This document shows positions 35,938 to 45,981 of a stretch of 64,000 bases of DNA, piece by piece. This stretch comes from Cryobacterium sp. MP_M3. Lineage in GTDB: Bacteria > Actinomycetota > Actinomycetes > Actinomycetales > Microbacteriaceae. Every line of letters starts with the position of its first letter. Positions within the stretch are counted from its first letter, which is position 1. The stretch lies in the NCBI RefSeq assembly GCF_015752155.1, contig NZ_JADOVI010000001.1, positions 616,066-680,065 of the forward strand. The letters are read 5' to 3'. A program made the position numbers and the translations under genes. Below the pieces are notes generated by a model. That model was not told where the DNA came from, did no database searches, and saw nothing but the letters and a program-made list of their open reading frames with translations.

Positions 35938-37989
35938 TTGCCGAAATGCGTGGCGACGAGTGGGGGAGTTCGAGCAAGCGGAGAAGATCCGAATTCGTCG
36001 GAGCGACTTATACCCGCGAACGCGACCTACAGCGCCCGCAACACGGTCGTGAAATACACCTCCGACGGCACCGCGACCGGAAACCCGTTGGTCTCCTCCA
36101 CCACCGACGGGTCCGTGCCCGGTTCCCCCAACGGCAGTACCATCACCTCCACGATCGACCTGCTCGGCCGGACGGTCAGCTACCGGGATGTCTGGGACGC
36201 CCTGACCACCGTCAGCTACAACAAGCTTGGCCAAGCCACCAAATCCGAAACGAACCTCGCCGGGAGCATCTCGTCCCAGGAACTCAGCTACAACCTCGAC
36301 GGGCAAGTGGAACAGGTCCGAGATAACGGGCTCCTGATCGCCGATCCCGCTTACACGAACGGGCTCCTCAGCTCCGTTGCCTACCCGGCCGGCACCACCG
36401 GCAACGGGACGACCCTGTCGGCCATCCGCCGCAACAGTGCCGGTGCGACGACCGGCCTCAGCTGGGCGTTCCCGGGCCAGAACACCGTCACGGACGACGT
36501 CACCCGGTCCCAGGCCGGTCGGGTGCTGCGCAACGTGGTCGGTGACGGCGGCACCCAAACCGCATCCCAATACTCCTACGATCCGGCCGGGAGACTGACC
36601 GCGGCGACCATCCCCGGACACGCCCTCACCTACGCGTTCGCCCCGACAGGCGGCTGCGGGGTGTCCGCGGCCGCCGGAATGAACGGCAACCGCAGCTCCT
36701 CTACCGATACCTCCAGCACCGGGGTGACCGGCACGACCTCCTGTTATGACGGCGCCGACCGGTTGACCTCCACCAGCGTGACCAATCCCGGGGTCGGTGC
36801 CACCCCGGTCGCGAACGGGCTCGCCGCGACCGCCCTGGCCTACGACGCCCACGGCAACACCACCACGTTGGAAGACCAAACCCTGTCCTACGACGTCGCC
36901 GACCGTCACCGGGCCACCGTGCTGGGTGATGGCACCGTGATCACGTATGGTCGCGATGCGACCGGTCGGATCGCCTCCCGCAGTACCACCCCGCCCGGTG
37001 GCACCGCGCTCGTTCTGAACTACTACTATGCCGGTGGCGGGGACGCCCCGGCCGGTGTCCGGGATGCCGCGTCGGGGGCGGCGCAGCGGATGCTCAGCCT
37101 GCCCGGCGGAGTCTCCGCCCTGATCCCCGCGACCGGGGACCAGGTTTGGTCTTACCCGAACATCCACGGCGACACCCTCGTCACGGCCACCCAGGCCGGG
37201 GCCCGGTCGACCCTGTACCGGTACGACCCGTTCGGACAAGCCGTTGCGGGAACCCTCGGAACCCAGACCAGCGACGACACAGTGCCCAACAGCCTGCCGG
37301 GGGAGGCGGACTACGGTTGGCTCGGCAGCAACGCCCGCCTCTACGAACACCAGGGCACAATCGCCACCATCGAAATGGGCGCCCGGCAATACGTTCCAGC
37401 CCTCGGACGATTCCTCTCCGTCGACCCCATCGACGGCGGCGTCAGCAACGCCTACGACTACCCAGCCGACCCCATCAACAACTTCGACCTCAACGGCCAA
37501 ATGCAAGACTGCGGAGCCTGCTCGCACGGCAACTACCGGGGACACGGCACGAAGACCGCCAAGGCTGTCGTCAAGAATCCGGGACACCTGAGCGCTTCTG
37601 GGTACCCAGCCGTCCAACGCGGTAAGCCCGTAAAATTGGCCGATGTGAGCACAGCCTTCGCGGCAGTGGGGCTTGCTCTCTCGATCGTCGCGATCTTTTC
37701 CGGCCCTGCTGCGCCGATCGTTCTTGCCGTGGGGCTGGCCCTGTCAGCAGTCTCCGTCGCCATTGACTGCTCGACTGCTGTGACGAGCGCACAATGGGGC
37801 GGATGTGGCATCGGTGTTGCTTCCCTTGCCTTTGGAAGCGCCGGGCAAGTGGTAGGTAAGTTCGCAGGTGCATTGCGACCAGGATGGTGGGGTGCCGAAG
37901 CGATCGACAAGGGATTCGGTAACGCTGGCCTGATGGGAAGCGGAGCCGGATTCATCAATAGTGTTGGAGTCGGAATGACGGGAGACTGA
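35938..37989 (+). CDS. RHS repeat-associated core protein, 5' truncated
   Basis: The frame encodes YD-repeats ([28 protein letters not shown]) and the RHS core signature: [11 protein letters not shown] at about 427, then [21 protein letters not shown] and NNFDLNGQ at about 515. The C-terminal tip (about 522-683) is variable and hydrophobic, with helices such as [19 protein letters not shown]. Full RHS/WapA proteins exceed 1,500 residues with a signal peptide; neither is present, no convincing ribosome site precedes the TTG at 35938, and recognisable repeats begin only about 36018. The 35714-35937 stretch shows no gene. It is therefore a displaced RHS tail, perhaps expressed only after recombination. 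Confidence 0.7.
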   Translation: MPKCVATSGGVRASGEDPNSSERLIPANATYSARNTVVKYTSDGTATGNPLVSSTTDGSVPGSPNGSTITSTIDLLGRTVSYRDVWDALTTVSYNKLGQATKSETNLAGSISSQELSYNLDGQVEQVRDNGLLIADPAYTNGLLSSVAYPAGTTGNGTTLSAIRRNSAGATTGLSWAFPGQNTVTDDVTRSQAGRVLRNVVGDGGTQTASQYSYDPAGRLTAATIPGHALTYAFAPTGGCGVSAAAGMNGNRSSSTDTSSTGVTGTTSCYDGADRLTSTSVTNPGVGATPVANGLAATALAYDAHGNTTTLEDQTLSYDVADRHRATVLGDGTVITYGRDATGRIASRSTTPPGGTALVLNYYYAGGGDAPAGVRDAASGAAQRMLSLPGGVSALIPATGDQVWSYPNIHGDTLVTATQAGARSTLYRYDPFGQAVAGTLGTQTSDDTVPNSLPGEADYGWLGSNARLYEHQGTIATIEMGARQYVPALGRFLSVDPIDGGVSNAYDYPADPINNFDLNGQMQDCGACSHGNYRGHGTKTAKAVVKNPGHLSASGYPAVQRGKPVKLADVSTAFAAVGLALSIVAIFSGPAAPIVLAVGLALSAVSVAIDCSTAVTSAQWGGCGIGVASLAFGSAGQVVGKFAGALRPGWWGAEAIDKGFGNAGLMGSGAGFINSVGVGMTGD

Positions 37990-37993
37990 GGCT

Positions 37994-38431
37994 ATGACCA
38001 TCGAGCGTCGCGAGGAATGGAATGTTCGTCCCCTGGTAGAGGGTTGGTCGATGTGGCGTTGGGGAATCGTCGGCCTCACGGTGGGCGGTCTGGAGGGAAT
38101 ACTGAGTATTGCGCTGGGCTTGGTGATCGCGATCACCCGATCGTGGGTCAGCAACCCCGTTGTCTCAAGCCTGCTCATATGTTTTGGGCTGGCCCTGGCT
38201 TCCATGATTTTCGGGTATCGAATGGTTCTTAGGCGGAGGGATGAGGAGCTGGCTGCCGGCTACACGACCAGCCGTGGCAGTTACCTGCAGTATGAGCAGG
38301 TCGATGAAGCCACGGGCTTGGTTGTTCGCAGGTCGGGGGAACCCGCCTTGAGCCGACGGGAACACCGGGATCGTGTGGCTAGATTTCTGGCTGAGCGCTC
38401 CGGAGTGGGCGGCGCTGATGCTGGAGCCTAG
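37994..38431 (+). CDS. Small two-helix membrane protein, candidate RHS immunity partner
   Basis: The 145-residue protein has two membrane helices (about 21-45 and 52-72) and a charged cytosolic C-terminus with the segment YLQYEQVDEATGLVVRRSGEPALSRREHRDRVARFLAER. It starts 5 nt after the RHS stop, the usual place of an immunity gene, and may neutralise a membrane-active tip. I recognise no named family, so immunity is inferred from position only. Confidence 0.55.
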   Translation: MTIERREEWNVRPLVEGWSMWRWGIVGLTVGGLEGILSIALGLVIAITRSWVSNPVVSSLLICFGLALASMIFGYRMVLRRRDEELAAGYTTSRGSYLQYEQVDEATGLVVRRSGEPALSRREHRDRVARFLAERSGVGGADAGA

Positions 38432-39071
38432 TTCGCGCAGGTGGGGATACCTGATTCCTCGAATCGGACTGGGCGTTGTCATCGGGCTGTCCGCCGGAGT
38501 GCGGCTCGTGCGCTCGTTGACCGACGGCACCCCGTCAGGCTCCGTGATTGTCGCGGTGACGGCAATCGCGATCGTCGCGATCGTGATCGTGGGAGTGTCC
38601 ATGCGTCGCATCGCGAACTTGACCCTGCGCCGGATGGGCGATGAGCTAGCCCTCACGCACCCGGGCCGCGTGTTCCTGATTGTCAAACCGGACACCTTAC
38701 GTTTTGACGTGGCTTCCTTGGCCCCGGACTTGCCGGTGTCTAGGTGGAGCCGGTGGACGAGTGGCGCAGTGGTCACGGTGGATGATGAAGCGCTCACTCT
38801 GTGGGATCGCGACGAGGCGGGTCCCGTGCCGGTGGTGTCCATTCCGTGGTCCCAGGTGACTGAGGTCACCGTAAAGCGCGTCGCAGTGCGCACGTGGAGG
38901 ATGAACGCCCTGGCGGTTCGGGTCCTGTCTGGGGCGATGAAGATTGACCTCATTCTTCCCCCGGCGGCCGTGATTGGCGGGTCGTTGAGACCAGCAGCTG
39001 AGACCACCTTCATGGAGGCGCGGGCCCTATTCGACGGCTATCTGTGCGCCCTTCCCTCGTCGACGGGATAG
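38418..39071 (+). CDS. Membrane protein with PH-like domain
   Basis: The 217-residue product overlaps the previous gene by 14 nt. Two hydrophobic segments (about 14-30 and 38-56) are followed by a beta-rich cytosolic part (VVTVDDEALTLWD, then IPWSQVTEVTVKR), the layout of bacterial PH-like domains. ATG 38418 is preferred; a GTG at 38373 would lengthen the overlap. Its place in the cargo suggests co-expression with the RHS tail and its neighbour. Function unknown. Confidence 0.5.
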   Translation: MLEPSSRRWGYLIPRIGLGVVIGLSAGVRLVRSLTDGTPSGSVIVAVTAIAIVAIVIVGVSMRRIANLTLRRMGDELALTHPGRVFLIVKPDTLRFDVASLAPDLPVSRWSRWTSGAVVTVDDEALTLWDRDEAGPVPVVSIPWSQVTEVTVKRVAVRTWRMNALAVRVLSGAMKIDLILPPAAVIGGSLRPAAETTFMEARALFDGYLCALPSSTG

Positions 39072-39135
39072 CTGGCCCTTGATCTGGGGACGCGCGCGCC
39101 GACAATTCTTGTTCTCGGAGTGACGCGTTGCCGCC

Positions 39136-39441
39136 TCAGGCGACGAGCGCGCGCAGTCGCTGGATGTCTGCAGTGACTCTGTCGAGCGCGGTAGCGATGG
39201 ACTCGTCACGGTGGGCCACGAGGGCATCGAGGATCCAGCCGCGCAAAAGGCTGGACACTGGTACGTCAAGCTTGGCGGCCAGGGTCTCGATCGCGGCGAC
39301 GTCGTGGGGTGCGAGCCGAACGGCAACCGGAACGGACTTGTTGGGACGAGACGGGGTCGCCCCGGCTGGCATCGGTCCATCACGCGTGGCGTCCGCCTCG
39401 GCGGCTACGTTCTCAATCAGCTTCTGGATGTCGCTGCTCAC
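39136..39441 (-). CDS. Ribbon-helix-helix (CopG-like) DNA-binding protein
   Basis: This 101-residue protein has a central RHH-type unit: strand SVPVAVRLAPHDVAAIETLAAKLDVPVSSLLRGWILDALVAHR, with the typical Arg-rich strand and Ser-Leu-Leu-Arg second helix. It could be the element's own regulator or an orphan antitoxin; no toxin gene is adjacent. Start GTG 39441 follows GAAGGG. It reads toward the cargo on the opposite strand. Confidence 0.7.
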   Translation of the reverse strand: MSSDIQKLIENVAAEADATRDGPMPAGATPSRPNKSVPVAVRLAPHDVAAIETLAAKLDVPVSSLLRGWILDALVAHRDESIATALDRVTADIQRLRALVA

Positions 39442-39564
39442 AGTTCAATCCCTTCTCGATAGGTTGCGCGGTCTGGCGGGCCGGCCCGCGATCAAACCAC
39501 AAATCCAATGCTTGAGTTTACGATTGAAAACACTTGATCACGAGTGGTCATCGAGGCCGCGCGC

Positions 39565-39586
39565 CAGTCATGATTTAGTCATGATG
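39565..39586 (+). repeat. Right arm-type direct repeat doublet
   Basis: This copy is identical to 34466-34487 (AGTCATGAT twice, two bases apart) and lies 125 bp inside the right attachment site. An 11-bp TTGAAAACACT also recurs before both doublets (34418 and 39524), so the two element ends share several ordered motifs. Confidence 0.6.
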
Positions 39587-39689
39587 CCGAGAGGAACCCG
39601 GCAATTTGGGTGCGGGTCGTGGTGATCCCAAACAGGCCTGGATCCCAGTCATCGCAAGGAACTGCGGGTTCTAGCGCGTTCTCGTGATT

Positions 39690-39709
39690 GGGCCAAAATG
39701 GGCCAAAAT
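39690..39709 (+). repeat. Tandem 10-bp repeat beside the right attachment site
   Basis: GGGCCAAAAT occurs twice in tandem, ending 2 bp before the right 41-bp repeat. It may be a core-flanking integrase or directionality-factor site. The 270-nt gap 39442-39711 holds this and the arm doublet but no gene. Confidence 0.45.
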
Positions 39710-39711
39710 GC

Positions 39712-39752
39712 AAGTGGGGGTTACGGGTTCAAGTCCCGTGGCCGGCCCCACA
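39712..39752 (+). repeat. Right attachment site of the tRNA-Thr element
   Basis: This 41-bp perfect copy of 34373-34413 contains only the 3' half of tRNA-Thr, lacking the 5' half, so it is not a functional tRNA gene. It marks the far end of the element. Confidence 0.92.
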
Positions 39753-39945
39753 GCGGCTCTCGTGACGGGCGTTCTCCCTTGGCTAGCAGCACCAGCCAGA
39801 CGTAGGCGCCCACGAGTTGCCAGAGCTGCCGCAGGATGGCATCGACGAGCGGCTCGAGGCGGCCGACGCGGCCGGCAGGCCTGCTGATTTCCGGCCCGCC
39901 GAGGACGGGGAGACGGGCGATCGCTGTGCTGGTGTGTGTGCTCAC
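39721..39945 (-). CDS. Doubtful small membrane protein ending in the attachment site
   Basis: A 74-codon frame from GTG 39945 encodes one hydrophobic helix (VDAILRQLWQLVGAYVWLVLLA) and terminates inside the tRNA-derived repeat. The uninterrupted tRNA-Thr would give the same stop, so the element did not disrupt it. No good ribosome site is seen and the family is unknown. Confidence 0.3.
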   Translation of the reverse strand: MSTHTSTAIARLPVLGGPEISRPAGRVGRLEPLVDAILRQLWQLVGAYVWLVLLAKGERPSREPLWGRPRDLNP

Positions 39946-40075
39946 GGCTCGAGAGTAGAACGCGACGGTGGCGCCGAAGAGGAGCGCGAACCGAAGGTTC
40001 CGTGACGTTTCGGTGTCCGTTCGGGGTGACGGAGGCCGGAAAGCGCGGCAGTCGCCCGGAGAGTGGCCTCGGCCG

Positions 40076-40624
40076 CTACAGCACGCTCAGGTACTCCGCC
40101 GGGTCGACGGCCTGTCGCACGCCGGGCTTGGCACCTTCGGGCACCCCGCCGACGTAGAGCCAGCCGAGGAGATCCTCCGATTCGGTGAGGCGGTGCAGAT
40201 CATGGACGGGGCGGGTCCTCGCCAACGGTCCGGTACGCCACATCACGCCCCAGCCGGCTTCGGCGAGGAGGAGGCTCAGCGCATGCCCGACGCCGGCGGC
40301 CACGGCATCCTGCTCCCAGCCGGCGACCTTGGCGTTGTCGTGACGGCTGGCGACCACGGCGATGAGCAGCTCCGCGCGGAGCGGTTTCCCGGCCAGCTTG
40401 ACGGCGTCAGCGCCGGTGACACCGGCCGCCGTCACCATCGCCTCACCCAGCCGGCGACGGGCGTCTCCCCGGACCTCGATCAGGCGCCACGGGCGCAGCG
40501 CACCATGATCGGCGACCCTGGCCGCCGCCGCGACGAGAGGCAGGAGCTCTTCGCGGGTGGGCGCCGCGGACGTCACCCTGGAATGGGAACGGCGACGGCC
40601 GACCGCGTCGAGGACCACGGGCAC
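40076..40624 (-). CDS. Nitroreductase family protein
   Basis: The 182-residue FMN-dependent oxidoreductase-like protein has a compact nitroreductase fold: VADHGALRPWRLIEVRGDARRRLGEAM (FMN phosphate region), then AAGVGHALSLLLAEAGWGVMWRTG (dimer helix with Gly-Trp typical of YdjA-like members), and LGWLYVGGVPEGAKP near the end. It is shorter than NfsB (217) and closest in shape to YdjA. It starts 3 nt after the msrB stop, so the two are co-transcribed and both serve redox functions. Confidence 0.85.
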   Translation of the reverse strand: MPVVLDAVGRRRSHSRVTSAAPTREELLPLVAAAARVADHGALRPWRLIEVRGDARRRLGEAMVTAAGVTGADAVKLAGKPLRAELLIAVVASRHDNAKVAGWEQDAVAAGVGHALSLLLAEAGWGVMWRTGPLARTRPVHDLHRLTESEDLLGWLYVGGVPEGAKPGVRQAVDPAEYLSVL

Positions 40625-40627
40625 CGG

Positions 40628-41029
40628 CTACTCGACCGGAGTGAAGTTCAGCGAGATGGAGTTCATGCAGTACCGGTCCCCGGTGGGGGTGCCGAATCCA
40701 TCGTCGAAGACGTGGCCCAGGTGCGAACCGCAATTCGCGCACCGGACCTCTGTGCGCACGACGCCGAGCGAGCGGTCCTCGATCAGCTGGACCGCCTCCG
40801 GTCGCACCGACTCGTAGAAGCTCGGCCAGCCGCAGCCGGAGTCGAACTTGGTTCCGCTCTTGAAGAGCTCGGCGTTGCAGGCACCACAGGTGTATACACC
40901 GGAGCGGGCCTCATCGAGCAGTTCTCCGGTCCAGGCGCGCTCGGTCGCGGCTCCACGCAGGACGGCGTACTTCTCGGGGCTGAGTTCTTCGCGCCACTCG
41001 GCGTCTGACTTCTTGACTTCGTAGTCCAT
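40628..41029 (-). CDS. msrB: Peptide-methionine (R)-S-oxide reductase
   Basis: The 133-residue repair enzyme reduces methionine-R-sulfoxide. Four zinc Cys are in YTCGACNAELF and VRCANCGSHLGHVF, and the catalytic Cys is in GDRYCMNSISLNF near the end. The ATG at 41029 is the family start (MDYEVKKSDAEW); a long open frame upstream is unsupported. It heads a two-gene unit with the nitroreductase. Confidence 0.96.
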   Translation of the reverse strand: MDYEVKKSDAEWREELSPEKYAVLRGAATERAWTGELLDEARSGVYTCGACNAELFKSGTKFDSGCGWPSFYESVRPEAVQLIEDRSLGVVRTEVRCANCGSHLGHVFDDGFGTPTGDRYCMNSISLNFTPVE

Positions 41030-41220
41030 CGTGCGTCCTTCCGTCTCGACCGGGGTGCGGCCGACTTCTATTCTCCCCAACCCTAAACTCGGCCGGCCCG
41101 GTCGGTATTCCGGCCCGAGAGACCGTACAGCGGATTCACATCCCATTTCACCCTGCCGGGGTGGTCCAGCGAGTATCCAGACCCTGACAAATAGGATGAC
41201 AGGCAAGGAGGTGGTGGCAG

Positions 41221-41520
41221 ATGGACGGAACGCAGGCAGCGAACACGGCCGGACTCGCCCAGCCTCCCGCCGGCCTGACCGAGAGGGATGCGGCCGTCCT
41301 CGCCTTCGAACGCAGATGGTGGAGGCACGCCGGAGCGAAAGAGCAAGCCATCCGCGCCCAGTTCGACCTTTCGGCCGCCCGGTACTATCAGCTTCTGGCC
41401 GTCCTGATCGATTCCCCGGCTGCCCTGGCCCACGATCCGATGCTGGTGAAGCGCCTGCACCGGATGCGGGACGCCCGGGCGCAGGCCAGGGACGGCCGCT
41501 CGCTCCGCCCCTCCGATTAA
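41221..41520 (+). CDS. DUF3263 protein
   Basis: The 99-residue actinobacterial protein has the DUF3263 helix-turn-helix-like core: ERDAAVLAFERRWWRHAGAKEQAIRAQFDLSAARYYQLLAVLID, in which W-W and RYYQ are the usual marks. AAGGAGG lies 9 nt before ATG 41221. It precedes the LytR_C gene by 57 nt, an arrangement common in related genomes. It probably binds DNA, by fold; no target is known. Confidence 0.88.
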   Translation: MDGTQAANTAGLAQPPAGLTERDAAVLAFERRWWRHAGAKEQAIRAQFDLSAARYYQLLAVLIDSPAALAHDPMLVKRLHRMRDARAQARDGRSLRPSD

Positions 41521-41577
41521 CGCACTTCCGCTCGACCAGCCAATGCACAGCCGAAAAAGGAACGAATCAGTCCCACG

Positions 41578-42141
41578 ATGACGACCTCGCACCCCAAAGA
41601 CCGATTCGACCACCTCCCGCACTCCACGGAACGGGTCGGAGCGCACCGCGCCCCGCCGAAGAAGGGCCGCGGCTGGGTCGCGTTCTGGTGGGCGCTCGCC
41701 GCCACCGTCGTGCTCATCGGAATCGGGGTGGCCGTGCTGGCCGCATTGAACAACCGCCTCAGCTTCGACCTGCCCGGAACATCCGCCTCCTCCAGCGCCT
41801 CAGCGCCGGCCGCGACGCCGACGACGGTCCCCACGGCCGTGGCCACCGTCGACCCCGGTCTCTCGGTCACGGTGCTCAACGGCACCGCCGGCGCCGGCGT
41901 CGCCGCCGACGTGGGCGACGTGCTCACGGCCGCCGGGTGGACCGTCGGAGCGCTGAGCAACGCCAGCACCGAAGACGTGCCCAAGACGATCGTCTACTAC
42001 GCCGACGCGAAACTGGAGGGCGCGGCCCGCGGTGTTGCAGCGTCTCTCCCCGGCGCGGACGTGCTGCTCGCCACTGACTTCGCCGAGTCCGGTGCCGACC
42101 TCACCGTCGTGGTCGGCAACGACTACGTCCCGGCAGGCTGA
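41578..42141 (+). CDS. LytR C-terminal domain membrane protein
   Basis: The 187-residue protein has a charged cytosolic N-terminus, one membrane helix (about residues 36-59), an Ala/Thr/Pro-rich spacer and an extracytoplasmic LytR_C domain (about 98-185: SVTVLNGTAGAGVAADVGDVLTAAGW, then IVYYADAKLEGAARGVAASL). The domain accompanies LCP wall-polymer ligases elsewhere; here it is without one. ATG 41578 is the first codon in the frame. Confidence 0.88.
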   Translation: MTTSHPKDRFDHLPHSTERVGAHRAPPKKGRGWVAFWWALAATVVLIGIGVAVLAALNNRLSFDLPGTSASSSASAPAATPTTVPTAVATVDPGLSVTVLNGTAGAGVAADVGDVLTAAGWTVGALSNASTEDVPKTIVYYADAKLEGAARGVAASLPGADVLLATDFAESGADLTVVVGNDYVPAG

Positions 42142-42422
42142 CCGCCCGCCCGGCCGCAGCCGCAGCCGCAGCCGCAGCCGCTGAAAGTGCAGGCGAGACT
42201 CCACTTTCCACTGGTCGTATATACGTCGGCATGCTCGTCGTCAACCCCCTTTCGTTCGCCGGAGGCTTCAGTAATATCTGAAATTGGTCGCACATTTATT
42301 CGCACAGGCGCTCCCCAGGGGGCGTATTCCACTGCTCGGAAATGATGGACGTAGTCACTGCGCCAGGCCCGGTACGGCCACAAGGCGAGTGCTGAAGGAA
42401 CTACTGCAACAGGGAGTAAGAC
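42142..42422 (+). promoter_or_regulatory. Long leader of the cold-shock gene
   Basis: This 281-nt gap shows no gene. It holds a CCGCAG hexamer run (about 42157-42180), a hairpin GAAAGTG/CACTTTC (42183-42208) that may end the LytR_C transcript, a small TTCAG/CTGAA repeat at 42268-42283 and GGGAG 5 nt before the csp ATG. Long untranslated leaders are usual for cold-shock genes, but no cold-shock box was identified. Confidence 0.4.
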
Positions 42423-42626
42423 ATGGCGAACGGAACCGTCAAATGGTTCAACGCTGAAAAGGGCTTCGGCTTCATCACGGTCGATGGGGGTGGACAGGAC
42501 GTGTTCGTCCACTACTCCGCCATCGACATGCACGGCTACAAAGTTCTCGAAGAGGGCCAGCACGTCATCTTCGAGCTGGGGACCGGGGCAAAGGGGCCAC
42601 AAGCTGAATCGGTTCGCCCGGTCTGA
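42423..42626 (+). CDS. cspA: Cold-shock protein CspA family
   Basis: The 67-residue single-domain OB-fold RNA chaperone has RNP1 (KGFGFITV) and RNP2 (VFVHYSAI). Start ATG 42423 follows AGGGAG. A divergent second cold-shock-domain gene lies at 55409. It probably aids translation at low temperature and in growth. Confidence 0.95.
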   Translation: MANGTVKWFNAEKGFGFITVDGGGQDVFVHYSAIDMHGYKVLEEGQHVIFELGTGAKGPQAESVRPV

Positions 42627-42699
42627 TTCTCAGACCAGGCGCATCGGATCTCAGGGCACGCCCCCACGCGCGCAGGCGGGTTGACCGCGTGGCGTTAGT

Positions 42700-43767
42700 G
42701 TGTGGGACGTGAGCGCGTTGAGAACATCAGACACACGGAGAAGCACGGCCCGGATCATCGGTGCCGTGCTTCTTCCCTGTGTGCTCCTGCTCTCGGCATG
42801 CACCGCTGACCGGCCGGCGCCCACCGCGAGTGCGCCGGCCGGCCAGGCGGAGTCGACCTATACCGCGCCGCCCGCGACCGAGACGGCGCCGCTGCGCGGC
42901 ACCAGCGTGCCGACCGGCAGCCTGGCGCATCCGTCCCTGGCCGCGAAGATCGACGACCATGAGGCGGCGAGGCCACAGTTCGGGCTCGAGCGCACCGACC
43001 TCGTCTTCGAGGAACTCGTCGAGGGCGGACTGACCCGCTACGTCGCCGTCTGGCACTCCGACATCCCCGACGTGGTCGGACCGATCAGGTCGATCCGGCC
43101 GATGGATCCGGATATCATCGCGCCGCTGGGCGGGATCGTGGCCTACTCGGGCGGTCAGCAGCAATTCATCGACATGATGACCGCAACGTCCGTGGTCAAC
43201 GCGGCCTTCGATTCCGATGAGACCGGATTGTTCTCCCGCACGGACAAACGGGAGGCCCCGCACAACGTCGTCCTGCAGGCGAAGGCGCTGGTCGAGCGGA
43301 ATGACACCGTTTCGGCACCACCCCGGCAGTTCGCCTATGCGGCGACGGTCCCGGAGTCATCCGCTGCGGTCGACGGCACCCCGGTGACCACGATCAGCTC
43401 GAGGTTCTCCGATTCGCGCTGGCCCGACTGGACCTGGGATGCCGCGTCGACCTCCTACCTGCGCAAACAGGAGGGAGCGCCCGACCTCGACGCGGGCGGC
43501 GCACAGCTTCGGTCGACGAACGTGATCGCCCTCCGCGTGGCCATCGACGACACCTACCTCAACGTTCCCAAGACCACGATGATCGGCTCGGGAGAGGCCT
43601 GGGTGTCCACCGGCGGCAAGACCCTGCACGCGCTCTGGACCAAGGCGGCGCAGGCCGCACCGATCCGCCTGACCGACGACAACGGGGTCGTGATCCGCCT
43701 CGCCCCGGGCAACACCTGGATCGAGCTGGTCCCGGTGGATCGCGGCTCGGTCGCCCTGGTGCCGTAG
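42700..43767 (+). CDS. DUF3048 lipoprotein (YerB-like)
   Basis: The 355-residue secreted lipoprotein has a basic signal peptide with lipobox LLLSAC (Cys about 34). The DUF3048 domain runs from about 75 (HPSLAAKIDDHEAARPQFGLERTDLVFEELVEGGLTRYVAVWHS) to the C-terminus, including GPIRSIRPMDPDI and GEAWVSTGGKTLHALWTKAA. Function unknown; B. subtilis YerB is the reference member. GTG 42700 is uncertain; GTG 42709 is an alternative. It precedes groEL in the same direction. Confidence 0.85.
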   Translation: MWDVSALRTSDTRRSTARIIGAVLLPCVLLLSACTADRPAPTASAPAGQAESTYTAPPATETAPLRGTSVPTGSLAHPSLAAKIDDHEAARPQFGLERTDLVFEELVEGGLTRYVAVWHSDIPDVVGPIRSIRPMDPDIIAPLGGIVAYSGGQQQFIDMMTATSVVNAAFDSDETGLFSRTDKREAPHNVVLQAKALVERNDTVSAPPRQFAYAATVPESSAAVDGTPVTTISSRFSDSRWPDWTWDAASTSYLRKQEGAPDLDAGGAQLRSTNVIALRVAIDDTYLNVPKTTMIGSGEAWVSTGGKTLHALWTKAAQAAPIRLTDDNGVVIRLAPGNTWIELVPVDRGSVALVP

Positions 43768-43780
43768 CCCCCGCCGTTCA

Positions 43781-45505
<1,725 letters not shown>

Positions 45506-45522
45506 GTCCGAACCGATTCACG

Positions 45523-45551
45523 GCAGGGCGTCTCCTTCGGGGGCGCCCTGC
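45523..45551 (+). terminator. groEL terminator
   Basis: GCAGGGCG (45523-45530) pairs with CGCCCTGC (45544-45551), followed by TTTCG. It lies 18 nt after the groEL stop and before the convergent WXG100 gene. Confidence 0.75.
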
Positions 45552-45569
45552 TTTCGTCTGCCCGGCCGC

Positions 45570-45860
45570 TCACCGGGAGAAGAGCCGCACGTTCGCCTGC
45601 TCGATCTCCGCATACTGCTGCCCGGCCTGGCTCAGGGCCTGGCCGAGCGCCTCCGCGCACTGGGCGAGCTGTTCCTGGGCGGCGCGCCAGTCTGCCACAG
45701 CCGCCTGGAAGGCCGTCGCGGCCTGGCCGGACCACGTTCCCTCCAACGCGGTGAGCAGAGCGATGAGCGCCGCGACCTCGGACTGGATGCGTCCCATCGA
45801 CGCGCGTGACGTGACGGTCGTGCTCAGCACGGCCTCGCTGTCGACCTGGTAGCGGGTCAT
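45570..45860 (-). CDS. WXG100 family (ESAT-6-like) protein
   Basis: The 96-residue protein shows the helix-turn-helix hairpin of the ESX/type VII substrate superfamily: WSG turn at residues 43-45, between two helices. The C-terminus carries a Y-x3-E-like sequence (YAEIEQA). No ESX secretion genes lie nearby, so it is an orphan substrate. Start ATG 45860 follows AAGGA. Confidence 0.85.
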   Translation of the reverse strand: MTRYQVDSEAVLSTTVTSRASMGRIQSEVAALIALLTALEGTWSGQAATAFQAAVADWRAAQEQLAQCAEALGQALSQAGQQYAEIEQANVRLFSR

Positions 45861-45981
45861 GATTGTCCTTTCGGCAGGGGGATACCGAACAGGCTATGTT
45901 CACCGGCCGGGTGCGCCGCTGACCGCCGCCCATGCCGTGCAGGGAACGTGCGGGACGCCCCGGGGGAGGGATGCCGGGGCG

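Larger units (their letters stand above)
34373..39752. mobile_element. Integrative element inserted at tRNA-Thr, 5.3 kb
   Basis: The segment is bounded by perfect 41-bp direct repeats of the tRNA-Thr 3' end and has a tyrosine recombinase gene right inside the left repeat, which is the classic signature of site-specific integration. Cargo: an RHS tail gene, two small membrane proteins and a ribbon-helix-helix protein. I see no replication, mobilisation or structural phage genes, so it is either a minimal satellite element or the remnant of a larger one. Matching 22-bp integrase-type sites lie near both ends. Confidence 0.88.

Noticed and set aside
35926..37617. 563-codon minus-strand frame across the RHS gene
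   Set aside because: It has no domain similarity, while the plus strand encodes clear YD-repeats and the RHS core.
39712..39752. Second tRNA-Thr gene
   Set aside because: Only the 3' half of the tRNA sequence is present; it is the right attachment repeat.
42157..42180. Short CCGCAG hexamer run read as a CRISPR-like array
   Set aside because: It is a simple-sequence run with no spacers; no CRISPR repeats or cas genes are present in the window.
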